From: Prorocentrum cordatum
Taxonomy: Eukaryota; Sar; Dinophyceae; Prorocentrales; Prorocentraceae
DNA: 64,000 nucleotides
Assembly: GCA_963575745.1 (NCBI GenBank)
Contig: CAUYUJ010011214.1
Location: 37,501-101,500, forward strand
Direction of reading: 5' to 3'
The translations under genes were made by a program, and so were the position numbers. The notes under the pieces were generated by a model. That model did no database searches, was not told where the DNA came from, and was given only the letters and a program-made list of their open reading frames with translations. Shown here piece after piece: positions 51,053 through 61,389 of this stretch. Positions within the stretch are counted from its first letter, which is position 1, and each line of letters opens with the position of its first letter.

Positions 51053-53234
51053 CCAAGCGCACAAGAAGCCCTACGAAAAGAATACGAGAGATTGGAAAAG
51101 AAACAAACATGGATGTTGGAGACTGTTGCAGAAAAAGCTGATATTGAGTCACAAGCTATCCGCAACGGAACAAAAGTTCATTTCTTCAATATCTTGGAGC
51201 TATCTTCAGTCAAACATGAGGAACTTCCTCCTGATCTACGTAAATTCAAGGGCAGAGTGGTGGTTCAGGGCAATACAGGCAAATATGAAACTGGTTTGGC
51301 CGCCATATTCGCCGACGCCGCTTCCAGTGCTTCGCATATAGAGGCTTCCAAACTTTGCGATGCTACTGCGTTATTGCCGCAATATGCGGGAGAGCAAAGT
51401 GATGCACCTGGAGCCTACACGCAGGCATTATTATACGGCGACGGACGAATTGATCCAGTTGATACTTGGATTACTATACCTAAATGGCGACAACCGACAT
51501 CATGGTCAAAATACAAGAACCCAGTGTGCCGATTGCGAGTGGCACTATACGGACACCCTCTCGCAGGTGTCTTTTGGGAACGAAAATGCCGTACATGCTT
51601 AGAAAGCGTAGGTTTCGAGCCTATTTCAGGATGGGAATGCGTATGGAGACACTACAAACTGGGACTGATACTTTCAGTATATGTGGACGATTTTAAATTG
51701 GCCGGCCCAGCTCATAATCTACAGACTGGCTGGGATCATATTCGCAAAAGCGGTATTGACTTGGATCCACCTACTCCATACTCACAATATTTAGGTTGTG
51801 GACAACAAGCATATGATGTACCGCAGAGCATCTTCGACAAAAGAATGTCCACAATACGCCCTATGCTGCCCGCACACAATGAGAAAGATTACATTACGGC
51901 CAAACACGTTCGTGGAATTCGACATGAGATGCTTGGTTTTACCGATCAGTGCATTGAGCGATACCTGGAATGCGCCTCCAAGCGCGCCCAGGGAACAGGG
52001 TCACGTCGGAAACGACCCGACTCGCCGAGGACTTCGCGATCCAAATCGCCAACATCTTCCGGGTCGGTCGCCAGACCTACTAGTGTGCTCAACGCACGGC
52101 CACGATCATCCAGTCCAGCAAAATCGGTCGACACGACATCTCCCACGACAGATCCCATACCCATCACATACCATGACCTACCTGACGCCGAGACCCCTGG
52201 CATCGAGGACACCTCCTTCACTGATTCCGACTATTCAGACGAGGGCACCCTTGGCCAGGACGCGGCAAGTGTACTAATGAAGATCCTGTACCTGGCACGT
52301 TGCTGTCGTTTCGATCTTCTACATCCAGTGTGTATGTTGGCCAGAGAAATTACCAAATGGAATACTACGTGTGACAAACGTCTACATCGGTTGATATGCT
52401 ACATCAAAACGACGCGCACACATTGCTTACACGGATGGATAGGCGATTCGTCAGACAAGCTATCCATCATGCTGTTTACCGACGCCTCGTTCGCTGATTG
52501 CATTACATCATCCAAATCCACTACCGGTGTTTCTGCTGCGCTTGTTGGACCCAATACGTTCTTCCCAGTCAACGCTGTATGTAAGAAACAAACGGTTGTT
52601 TCACATTCATCTACTGAATCTGAGATCGTTGCTCTTGATTCCGCACTACGACTGGAAGGGTTACCGCTACTCTCATTCTGGGAAGCCGTGGTGGGAGTTG
52701 CCAAAACATGCAAAGAGAAGAATGCATGCCTGAGCTGCCATCGACACGCCGACCCGGCGATGTGTCCTACATTGGCAGCCAAAAAGAAGCGTAAACCAAC
52801 GCCTCGCAAGGCACCCCCTACACGGGGATCTTCTCCTAGCCGTAGGCAACTACCGCTAAACACGGAATTACCTACGACTCCAAAGAGACGTACAATATCC
52901 CATGAGGGTACAGTACTACACGTGGATCCAGAACCAGCTCAAGAGATCAGTGCTCCCAAAGTACGTCTTATCGTCCTGGAGGATAACCAGGCCGTGATCA
53001 AAATTGTCCAAAAGGGACGTACACCAGCACTTCGTCATCTTCATCGTACTCATCGTATCAACCTGGATTGGATATGCGAGACGTGCCAACTCGAACATAT
53101 CGAGCTCAAATACGTAGGAACAAAGGAGCAGATCGCAGATATGATGACCAAACATTTCGAGACGAAGAAAGCAGACCTTTGGAAGGATCTCTTGGAACAT
53201 TCGCTCATCTTTCCCGCTACCCCGATAGAATGTC
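51053..53234 (+). CDS. Element 2 reverse transcriptase and RNase H
   Basis: RVT_2-type RT: KFKGRVVVQGN, motif A region SDAPGAYTQALLYG, VALYGHPLAGVFWE and an intact YVDD at 51680-51691. A Ser/Pro-rich insert (about 51990-52250) separates RT from RNase H. RNase H has MLFTDASFAD (Asp at 52481), STESEIVALD (Glu at 52616), LEDNQAVIKI and KEQIADMMTKHF, a complete D-E-D-D set. Between its Glu and third Asp lies an insert of about 100 residues with a Cys/His cluster (CKEKNACLSCHRHADPAMC) and a Lys/Pro-rich stretch. The frame continues without a stop into the long extension downstream. Confidence 0.88.
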
Positions 53235-56200
53235 CTATGAAGAAACCCTGGGAACCACGACGAGGGCCTCGAAGGCCCGATGGTTTACCTCACGAAGCGG
53301 AACCTCCAAAACTGAATGGATGCCCAGAAGTATGCAAAATATTACTGACAGAGAAAGAAAGATGGGGCGAGGTAGGATCAGAATGTGGATTTCGGTGTGT
53401 TGGGCAAGCTAATCACGAGGGACTATGCGCATGCATGTACCACATTGGCGTACCAGCTGCATATATTGCGTCGCGCACACCTCGTTCACGCGCACGTTCC
53501 CCACACGGTAGACATCCCCGTCATCCTCCCTCGCCTCCACGAGACGCAGAGAGAGTTAGGACATTAATTATACGCTCATGCCGCAGCAAAATTACGACTC
53601 GAGCTACAAAGCTCACAGGCATCCTATTCGCCGCTTGCGAGGCGAATATAAGTGAGATCGGTTCTAATCCCGATACCCCCATCCACGAGATGGATCAGGC
53701 ACAGCCGCTCAACCTCGTCGGCTGGCCCATCGGCTACGACACGGAGTACGACCCGAACGCCAGGGACGGCGACCGCGTGGGCTTCACGTACCACGCTCAA
53801 ACTGGCCGTCCTCGTGATCCTGAAGATGGTTACATATACATACATCAACGGCGTGCTGATCGAAGCGGAGAATTCGAACTTCGCGTACCCGACGAATCCT
53901 CTATTCGGGAACTTGCCCGTTTCGCGTCCGTCGACGCTAAGAAATGGATTAATGCCACGAGTGGATCCGTCGGCGGCAACGCCAACTACGAGTACAGCAC
54001 GTTTACGGCTACACCGTGGCTATCATTCCTGCGTGCTATGTGTATGCTTTCCAGTCTCTTCAATCGTAATCCATCAGTGCAAGAAAGTGTTCGTGGCTTA
54101 CATGATCACTTGAACGCGGTGATCCCAGGATCGCACCGCAAGTGTCCACCAGAAAACTTTACGACAATGATATTGAAAACGGAATGGTTGATGATTCACA
54201 ACGATTGGTCCAAAATTGGCAGTGCAGCACTGGGACAATACGCCGAGGACAGCGTCCAGGATACACAAATATACTATAACAGTGGTCTTTGTGCACCATC
54301 CGATGTATACAGCAATGGATTGGTAACGCCATGTTATGCCCCTAAACTTGATCGTACAACGGCCAAGTTACCTACACGCCCACCTGGCATTGCCAGGACA
54401 TCGGGTACATCTGGACACATCGGCCATATTGTTGAGGATAATTTGGTCACCAACATGAGAGCATTTTCCGACCTTAACCAAACAAACAAATTTCGCCGCA
54501 AGCTCACTACATGGCTGACTGCGCGCGGAGGATTTGGAAGTATCGGATCATACTCCAAGACGGTGGCAACACCATCCGATCATCCGAATGGTTGGGTGGC
54601 AATATTAGACAATCCAGGGGATCTGGAACGTACCTATCGTTGGACACCATACAACGAGGGCAGCGATTTCTTCGGCGAAGCCGCTGACCAGATCGGCTCG
54701 AATGACCCTGGTCTTACTCCTGGTAATGATGTTGACCCATTTGAGCTGGACCATGCAAAATATAGTGCTTTCTGTGGTGGTCGCTTGGTTTCTACCCTAC
54801 TTTCAGATAATGGGTGGCACTCCCTCATACAAGAGGACTTGGGACTACTAGTGCATCATGCATGTGGGCCATCGGGCCACGCGTACACATGGACCAACTT
54901 GTACACCGACTCAACATGGATCATGCAGGCCAAGAACAAATCCAAGAGTGCAAAACACAAGAAGCACCCTACTTTTGGCATCGACGAACTCAACGCTGCC
55001 CAGAAGAGAATCGACCTCGCCAATGCTTCAAATACTGCTCTTGTACCGCTATGTATGCCGTGCCTCAACCGCGCGGAATGCATGGGCGGCGCTACTCTTG
55101 AGCATTTGTCGACCATTATCCGCGACGACATCATGATGTGGGCATTCTCCTTTGGCAATTATAGAGAATGGTTCAGACAGAATGACACGCCAATCGGTCA
55201 AGATTGCGTTCGGTTGCCAGAGGCTGGTTACGACGACATCCGCTATGGTATGGAAGAATTACGTAAGCAACGTTTCGAGACACAAGACAGCCGTACCGAT
55301 GCTACTCTCAACAACCAATTTGAGAACACTCTCGAGCAGCGCAATATGATCAGGAAGATCCGCGAAGCCAGAAGCCTCATGTTTCAAAGCGTCAATGCTT
55401 CTATCAAGAAGTGGCGCGAGTTAAACGAGACTATCTGGGATTATTGGGCCAACGATTTCCCATCATACGTGAAACAAAGACACTATTGCAGAGGACTTAA
55501 CGACATGGTTGCATGGAGCGCGAATGACATTGCATGCGCCAATCACGGACAAAACACCGTGGACATGCGCAGACATCAGAATCGTGCTCCTACTGACGTA
55601 TACGAGCTCCAAAAGATGGAATGTGAGGGCGGCGTCCCGACGCTCATGCCCGTACACGTGCTCGTGGACGTATCACGTTTTGTCGACGTGATGCAGTACT
55701 TTCGCTGCCCCACAGTCATGGGACCTGGAAAAGCAGCGCAATGGGGCGTACATCCGAACTTTGATCACCACACGAGCGACCTGATCAACATCATGCAGAA
55801 CCGTGGTATCACTGTTCTTCCATCCGACCATTGGGTGGATACGTGCGATAGGATTACCCCGCAGGCTTGGCACGCCAAACAGAACAACCATAACATGGCA
55901 ATGTTTACAACTCAGTTCTGCGACGCAGTATGCTATCGCAACTTCTGCGCTTTGATCCAGTCCCTGCCTTCTCAGCCATATCCATTCAGGGCGCCATTAC
56001 TGATTCCTGTCACAGACGATCAGGCCTACACACAGGCCAAAGAAATCATGGCAGCCCTCGATTTCAGAGAAAAGATGACAAACGAATGGGAAAGAGATCT
56101 CAGCCTCACGACGTTGATGACACAGACGGCAAACGAGATGGCTCATTGCGCGTGGATGGCATCATGTGCCGACGGTACATTGCCGGCATCACTGCCTGCC

Positions 56201-57270
56201 GAAGCAGGCGACACAACGGAACCTACTCCTGGAATGCCGACACGTACACCAGCACCTGATCCTGGCGATCCTGACAAAACCCTTCCTGGCAATGATCCAT
56301 GGGTTATGGCATACAACGACTTATTCCAGTACCTCATGCAGTTGATCAAAGACTACCCTGGGGCTTGGGCATCTTGGCATTCTCTTGAGAAAATGGAACT
56401 CCTTCATCCCAAGATCGTCAAAACGGTTGAAGATGCACGCGCAGTTATTTGGGTTGTATTCGAGCAATTCTTACATCAGAATAAAGATTTGGATGGAGAT
56501 GATAATGCGACCAAAGCAAGAATCGTTGCAGAAGATAACAGGCTGACTTCTCACTGCATCGGCCCTGCTGCCGAGAACGAGAAGAACATCATAGCATGCA
56601 AAACATTCTTCAAGCAGAATGCACTGGATCGCGTTGCATTGGGCCATGACCCTGATGTTCCGACAGCCGTATGGAGGGCAGCAGCTGATACAGCGCAGCC
56701 AGCTCCACCAGGCCCATTGCCTGATCCACTGCAACCTGGACCGCAATCGATAAAAGTGCCGCAACCATCGACTCCTGAACCGACAGCAGAACAGCAGCCA
56801 GCAGATCAGCTCCCCAAGGCTGAGGCGGTACCGATTCCTGACGACGGCACTGACCTTGAGGCCATGGAGCTGGAGGCAACTCCTGCCGAGGAGGACCCTT
56901 CTCCACATGAAATGAATATATTATCATGGCAGGATAGCTGTGAGCGTTCCATGCACGAGGACATCAGCAAGATCGGGATATTCGATAACGCATGCACTAT
57001 TCGAGAGTGGAAGCTGCAAGCAGGCATCAAGGATGACCATCCGTACATGTGCCCAATGTTGCGGGGCGCACGCGCGACCAATGGATTTGCCTGCCTGGAT
57101 AATCAGGACTGGTCCGACCAACTGTTGCACGATGATAGTGTGATTGCTCATGCGCCTGATATCGCACAGTCTGGTTGCTTCCCAGAGTGGAAATGGATAT
57201 CATTACCACATTATGACGATGTACGTTATGGTCCCGAGCTAATTGAGGAAGAATGGCTGGGAACAAACAA
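53235..57270 (+). CDS. Element 2 C-terminal extension of pol, unknown
   Basis: About 1,345 codons continue in the RT frame, ending at about 57270 where the Tpt1-like domain starts. Visible parts are a Cys/His cluster (CGFRCVGQANHEGLCACMYH), an Arg/Pro/His-rich linker, then several hundred residues of globular-looking, Trp/Asp/Asn-rich sequence (WPIGYDTEYDPNARDGDR; FLRAMCMLSSLFNRNPSV; TWTNLYTDSTWIMQAK; ANDFPSYVKQRHYCRGLND) and a Pro-rich linker at about 56190-56900. A block near 55640-55870 (VHVLVDVSRF, VLPSDHWVDT) faintly recalls alpha/beta hydrolases, too weak to name. The frame has no stop over 6.5 kb, which indicates recent selection. Confidence 0.8.
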
Positions 57271-57628
57271 ATACATGAGCAAAGATATAACGACTATGTT
57301 ACGCCATGATATTCACTACAAGAAGTTTTGGATCAATCAATTTCATGACAGACGTATCAATATTTGGGAGAAAACAACAAATAATGAATGGAATATTCCA
57401 AGCAATTGGAAATCCTTTAAGGAGATGGTCGAATGGAAATTCAAAGATCGTAAAGACAGACACAATGGACCATTCATGGATGCAGCAGTGGCACACTTTA
57501 AGAAAGATGGTGCAAATGATGGATATGCCGATTGGAACGACTACTACCCGATATTCATCATTCGTGCGTTCCAGAAACATATTGATTCGCAGAAAAACAT
57601 AATTGAGATATGCCAAGCCGATCCCTGA
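57271..57628 (+). CDS. Tpt1/KptA-like domain, N-terminal lobe (end of pol frame)
   Basis: The segment MSKDITTMLRHDIHYKKF (LRH at 57298-57306) matches the SK-x-L-x(3-4)-LRH motif that opens Tpt1/KptA RNA 2'-phosphotransferases, where Arg and His are part of the catalytic set. It is followed by a winged-helix-like stretch of about 90 residues. The frame ends at TGA 57626-57628 in CCC-TGA-G. A +1 shift there joins directly to GGDPSSFDWNSV and the IRCVGGHS motif of the second lobe. The domain is therefore divided between two frames. Confidence 0.6.
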
Positions 57629-58832
57629 GGGAGGTGACCCCAGTTCTTTCGATTGGAACAGCGTCATTGCTATTCGGTGCGTTGGTGGTCACAGTTGTGT
57701 GAACCCATCTTCCAAGCCATGGAACATGGGATGGGAGAGCCTACAATGGACAGATGTCAAATACCTCCATCACGGCACAGCATCCCGCGCTTGGCGCAAC
57801 ATATCGAAGACAGGGATCATTCCAGGCTACATAGATCCATCTTCTCAGAGAGACAGGCATCATAAACCATCACGGCGCTCTGAGGCATTCTTTAGTTCCA
57901 GCACATATTTAGACAATGTCCAGAAGAATCCACATACTTCAGTGGAATCATACAAGTTCAATCACTACAAGAACGAGGCCGAGCTGGTGATCAACATGGA
58001 GATCGCCACAAAAGCAGGTTGCAGGTTTTGGCTGGGTGCTCAGGGCGCTATCATGACAGAGGACGTGGTACCCGCTGCGGCAATTATCGCAATTCGCCGC
58101 CTCAAACCACACCACATGCATGGCCAGCAGTTATGGCCAGACGGCGACCCATGGGATTACCCGCCATTGGCCGCAAGACCGCCATTGAGCAAGTACGAGA
58201 TTTGTGCCTACCTTCCTGGAGAGCTCATCGACGACCCTCCTGGGATTGCACCTGTCGACCCCGGCCAGAACATGGAGCCGCCAAGGACAACGTCAGCATC
58301 AGCAACTTCGGTCCAGCTGGGGGAAACCCCTGCTAGCCGTACATCTGCAGCCGACGCCTTGGATGAGCAAATAGTCCGCGCTATGATTCAGGAGACCAAT
58401 CACAAAGCAGATGATAAAGAATGGTTAATTGCCTTGTCATACTGCCGAGAAGCTCTTCGACCTGTCACATCAACGATTACGCAAAAAGATTGGGACCGTC
58501 GACCTGCATTTAATGATGTTCGCATGGGAGACTTCATTATCATCAAGAATTGGGGTTCTATCAAATGCTTTCATTACGACAATCACTGGCCCAAGGGCAA
58601 TCACAATACCAAAATTGCCTTGACCAAGGGACACATATATGGTCCAATCATCCATTTCGGCGTCTTCGACAAGTTCTTCGCGGTACAAATACCTATTCTC
58701 AACTACGGTCTACGATGGGTAAACATATGGTACAATGACAAAAAAGCATGCCCCTCAAGGGCGTTGCCTTTGCATTACCAATTCGTATCGAAGAACATGC
58801 CATTGACCCGACATATTTGGAGACCGTCCTGA
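57627..58832 (+). CDS. Tpt1/KptA-like RNA 2'-phosphotransferase, second lobe, plus tail
   Basis: This frame lacks an ATG near its start. It carries IAIRCVGGHS (57667-57696), YLHHGTASRAWRNISKTGI (HGT at 57771-57779), a RDRHH element, and VINMEIATKAGCRFWLGAQG followed by AIMTEDVVPAAAI. In order these correspond to IRAxQGHS, HGT...W..I...GL, R-x-H-x-H, and F-x-x-S-x-N-G-V-I-L-T of Tpt1, which removes a 2'-phosphate from RNA using NAD+. The Arg normally in the last motif appears as Leu, so activity is doubtful. The tail beyond about 58180 is unrecognised. The last about 30 codons after the A-run at 58740-58745 are off-frame. Confidence 0.62.
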   Translation, partial: EGGDPSSFDWNSVIAIRCVGGHSCVNPSSKPWNMGWESLQWTDVKYLHHGTASRAWRNISKTGIIPGYIDPSSQRDRHHKPSRRSEAFFSSSTYLDNVQKNPHTSVESYKFNHYKNEAELVINMEIATKAGCRFWLGAQGAIMTEDVVPAAAIIAIRRLKPHHMHGQQLWPDGDPWDYPPLAARPPLSKYEICAYLPGELIDDPPGIAPVDPGQNMEPPRTTSASATSVQLGETPASRTSAADALDEQIVRAMIQETNHKADDKEWLIALSYCREALRPVTSTITQKDWDRRPAFNDVRMGDFIIIKNWGSIKCFHYDNHWPKGNHNTKIALTKGHIYGPIIHFGVFDKFFAVQIPILNYGLRWVNIWYNDKKACPSRALPLHYQFVSKNMPLTRHIWRPS

Positions 58833-59520
58833 AAGGCCCAACATCATGCAGTGAAAAGATACTCCAGCACAAGAATGACGGCAGTTTACCATACCTAGGT
58901 ATGCCGAGCATTTATAGACCACGTATTCCGCGTACACCGACCAGACGGCCCGCTCCTCGGACACCCGATCCCGACGAGCTGGTGGCCACACCTGCCGAGG
59001 ACAACGCTCATGCGGGCGATAAACCCCGACAAGCTGCAGGATCATCGAATGATCCTTTGGTCACCGTGATCGTGGATATTTCGAGCATATCGCTCACCGC
59101 CGATGAGAAAGCAGCGAACGACAACATGAGAGCAGATCTCTCAGCATACATTCAAGCAGATGAGCATATTGAGGCGAGCATACCCGACAACATCATTGAC
59201 CCGCCAGCGGACATCCTCAACCATCCAGACTACGACCCCGACGAGGGTTCAAGATTGATTAAACAGTCAGATGACTGCCGCATATATCGTTGGACGTCGG
59301 AGTTGTTGGTGGATTTGCCTATGATCAAGATGAAACAGATCATCGAGATACACAGCGGCGCGGACAGAATTGTAATGGATAAAACACAATCGCATTTACA
59401 ATTTGAGATTCGATTTGGATCGAAAGCATGGAATGCAGAGTCATACCAATTGAATTATGATCATACCCACAAATGGGCACGTGACTTACCAAATTGCAGT
59501 GCAGATCATTTTTTTTTCTT
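58748..59520 (+). CDS. Element 2 3' ORF, first part, unknown
   Basis: ATG at 58748 follows an A6 run and opens the frame MPLKGVAFALPIRIEEHAID. It is either an independent start or the continuation of the preceding frame after a -1 slip. A Pro/Arg-rich linker (RIPRTPTRRPAPRTPDPDEL) is followed by an acidic helical region and IYRWTSELLVDLPMIKMKQI. No family is recognised. Protein-like sequence ends in the T-rich run at 59509-59534 and continues in another frame beyond it. Confidence 0.6.
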
Positions 59521-59534
59521 TTTTTTTTTTTTTT
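59509..59534. repeat. Poly(T) tract interrupting an ORF
   Basis: T9-C-T16 interrupts otherwise continuous coding sequence and coincides with a one-frame change. Polymerase slippage, a sequencing homopolymer error, or an inserted reverse-orientation poly(A) are all possible. Confidence 0.8.
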
Positions 59535-59535
59535 C

Positions 59536-61140
59536 AAAAAGTTGGTACATTACCTCGACCCAGAGACTATCGAGGAGTCGACTACAGGCGTCTTTCAATG
59601 GATCTCCAAAGTATATCAGAACATCTTGAAATATAGTATTGCGGAGCTTCCAGATTTCACAAAGGATGCCATCCATGAGAAACATCCTGCACTCCAGGCG
59701 TTGCGTGACCTATTCAAAAATTCTACCGAGACATACGGTAACCCAGACTTTCCTGTATGGGAAGAGCTGGTGGAAACACCTGCCGCGCCTCGTGAGCAAG
59801 GCGCGGAGCAGGATATTCCCCAGGACCCAGGCAGCGTTGCATCGGCAGCTCCTGATCAGGAAACCATGGCACGTATCATAGCCGAGCAGACGGGACCCAA
59901 GCGCGAGGAGGGCGACAACGAGTCCACCTTGCAGGAAAAGTCTCGCCGTCTTCGTACAGAGAACGTATGCCATGGTGGTACCGAGGATACGGACAACACC
60001 AAGACAGAGTACAAAGGACTGCCAGGGGAAAGACTGTCTAGGATCGAGATCGAGGGATTAAGTAGATCAATCGCTTCCCGACCGAACACCGAGATCAATC
60101 GTGAGGCCATCAATCAGATCGGCCAGAGCCTCGCTCGCGGTCAGGACACCCGCTGGGGATCCCGCGATTACCTCGCGACGGAAGGGGCCCCAGAGACGAT
60201 CTTGCATTCCATGCCGCTCTGTCAGAATTGCGGTCGAGATCTATCCCTTGGGATCGTCACAGGTGACGGCACCCTTTGTGACATCTGTTGGCAGTATACC
60301 GTGGCCGTAGGCGCCACGGGTAAGAGTACCGCCGTACAGAGCGATCTCGCGTACCTCCAGAAGCTGACGACCTGGATCAAGATGACGCTCTCCGAGGACC
60401 AGATCGCGAGATACATGAAGGACGGGGCGCACGTCATTATGACGGGTGCGCGATCACACGCAGGCAATGAGAAAGACTTGTTGCGGAGATTGGCTAATTC
60501 GTCCAGAAAGAGGTATCAGAAGTGGGTCGAATCAGGTAGCCCTGCTGCACACGAATGCAGACTGATGGGCGAAGCCGATGACGACAGACCTCTGTACTAC
60601 CCATTCGCCAATCTCGTACAACGCTTTCTCAACGACCTGAAGTTCCACCACCAAATGTCAGGTGCCCGCGTGAACGTCTGCAAGAAGGCCTGGACCGTGG
60701 ATGACATGCGTGATGCGTGGGACATCCTCGACGTCAGCATTAGGACAGGACAGGCTGGTCGGAGAAAATGGTGGCTGAACGAGGGCCGCCTCGACAGGCA
60801 GACGCGGCAGGCTCGCGGACTGGTCACGATTGCTCTCCCTAGAAGGGGCGGCACCCGTGAACAGTTCACTCAGCGAAAGTTTGCCGCGATTGCCAATGAG
60901 TTGTTAGGCTCCCTCGATCCGTCACATACCGACCAGAGGGGGAACCGTCGATCCCTCGATCCGTCGATGAGAACCGATCCCGATACACAATCCCATCAGT
61001 CCGATGATGCCATGGAGCCGCGCCATCCGCGGCCGCCGCCGCGCCCTGCCCCTGGCGATGCTGCTGCGTCCAGCGCCTCAGGCGCGACGGACTACACGCC
61101 CGCGGGGCCACGTGCCAAGAGAGCGCGTACATCAGATTAG
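59536..61140 (+). CDS. Element 2 3' ORF, second part: zinc-ribbon protein with NLS-like end
   Basis: After the T-run the frame continues as KLVHYLDPETIEEST with a mostly helical, charged first third. Then comes a paired Cys motif LCQNCGRDL...LCDICWQY (C-x2-C...C-x2-C, about 60220-60300), a structured basic region (RWGSRDYLATEG, RKRYQKWVESG, RKWWLNEGRLDRQTRQ) and a Pro-rich tail ending RAKRARTSD, a plausible nuclear localisation signal. The order zinc ribbon then basic region suggests nucleic-acid binding. The frame remains open in register past the TAG at 61138-61140, so the apparent C-terminus may not be the original one. Family unknown. Confidence 0.65.
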   Translation, partial: KKLVHYLDPETIEESTTGVFQWISKVYQNILKYSIAELPDFTKDAIHEKHPALQALRDLFKNSTETYGNPDFPVWEELVETPAAPREQGAEQDIPQDPGSVASAAPDQETMARIIAEQTGPKREEGDNESTLQEKSRRLRTENVCHGGTEDTDNTKTEYKGLPGERLSRIEIEGLSRSIASRPNTEINREAINQIGQSLARGQDTRWGSRDYLATEGAPETILHSMPLCQNCGRDLSLGIVTGDGTLCDICWQYTVAVGATGKSTAVQSDLAYLQKLTTWIKMTLSEDQIARYMKDGAHVIMTGARSHAGNEKDLLRRLANSSRKRYQKWVESGSPAAHECRLMGEADDDRPLYYPFANLVQRFLNDLKFHHQMSGARVNVCKKAWTVDDMRDAWDILDVSIRTGQAGRRKWWLNEGRLDRQTRQARGLVTIALPRRGGTREQFTQRKFAAIANELLGSLDPSHTDQRGNRRSLDPSMRTDPDTQSHQSDDAMEPRHPRPPPRPAPGDAAASSASGATDYTPAGPRAKRARTSD

Positions 61141-61389
61141 GCCGCCTACTGGCGCGACGACCTCGAGGACAGCTACTGGGGTCTCAGGTACTGGAGTTAT
61201 TACATCAACTGTTGGATCTACATCGCGATCAACAACGACGAGTACGTATACATCCAGGATATCCAGTACAATGATTGGTTTCGCAACTGGACCCCGAGGG
61301 CAGCTTGGGAAACATTCGCGACGAGCTACGTGACGTACAACGGCCAGAGGATGTGGGACCGCAGGTTCTACAAGAACGGCAACACGTAG
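61141..61389 (+). CDS. Tyr/Trp-rich 82-codon tail in register after TAG
   Basis: Directly after TAG 61138-61140 the same frame stays open for 82 codons to TAG at 61387-61389. The sequence is rich in Trp and Tyr at short intervals (YWRDDLEDSYWGLRYWSYY; NDWFRNWTPRAAWE). It is unlike random translation and unlike the Pro-rich tail upstream. It was probably the C-terminal domain of the preceding protein before a CAG-to-TAG or TGG-to-TAG change, or it is reached by readthrough. Too short and compositionally odd to assign. Confidence 0.55.
   Translation, partial: AAYWRDDLEDSYWGLRYWSYYINCWIYIAINNDEYVYIQDIQYNDWFRNWTPRAAWETFATSYVTYNGQRMWDRRFYKNGNT

Noticed and set aside
55640-55870. SGNH or alpha/beta-hydrolase domain in the element 2 extension
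   Set aside because: Only scattered resemblance (VLVDVS, PSDHW). No complete catalytic motif set, so left as unknown.
44563-61389. Reassigned stop codons (alternative genetic code) to explain TAA/TAG/TGA within element 2
   Set aside because: All three stop codons are also used at plausible ORF ends. The internal ones fit transition mutations, and known dinoflagellate nuclear genes use the standard code.
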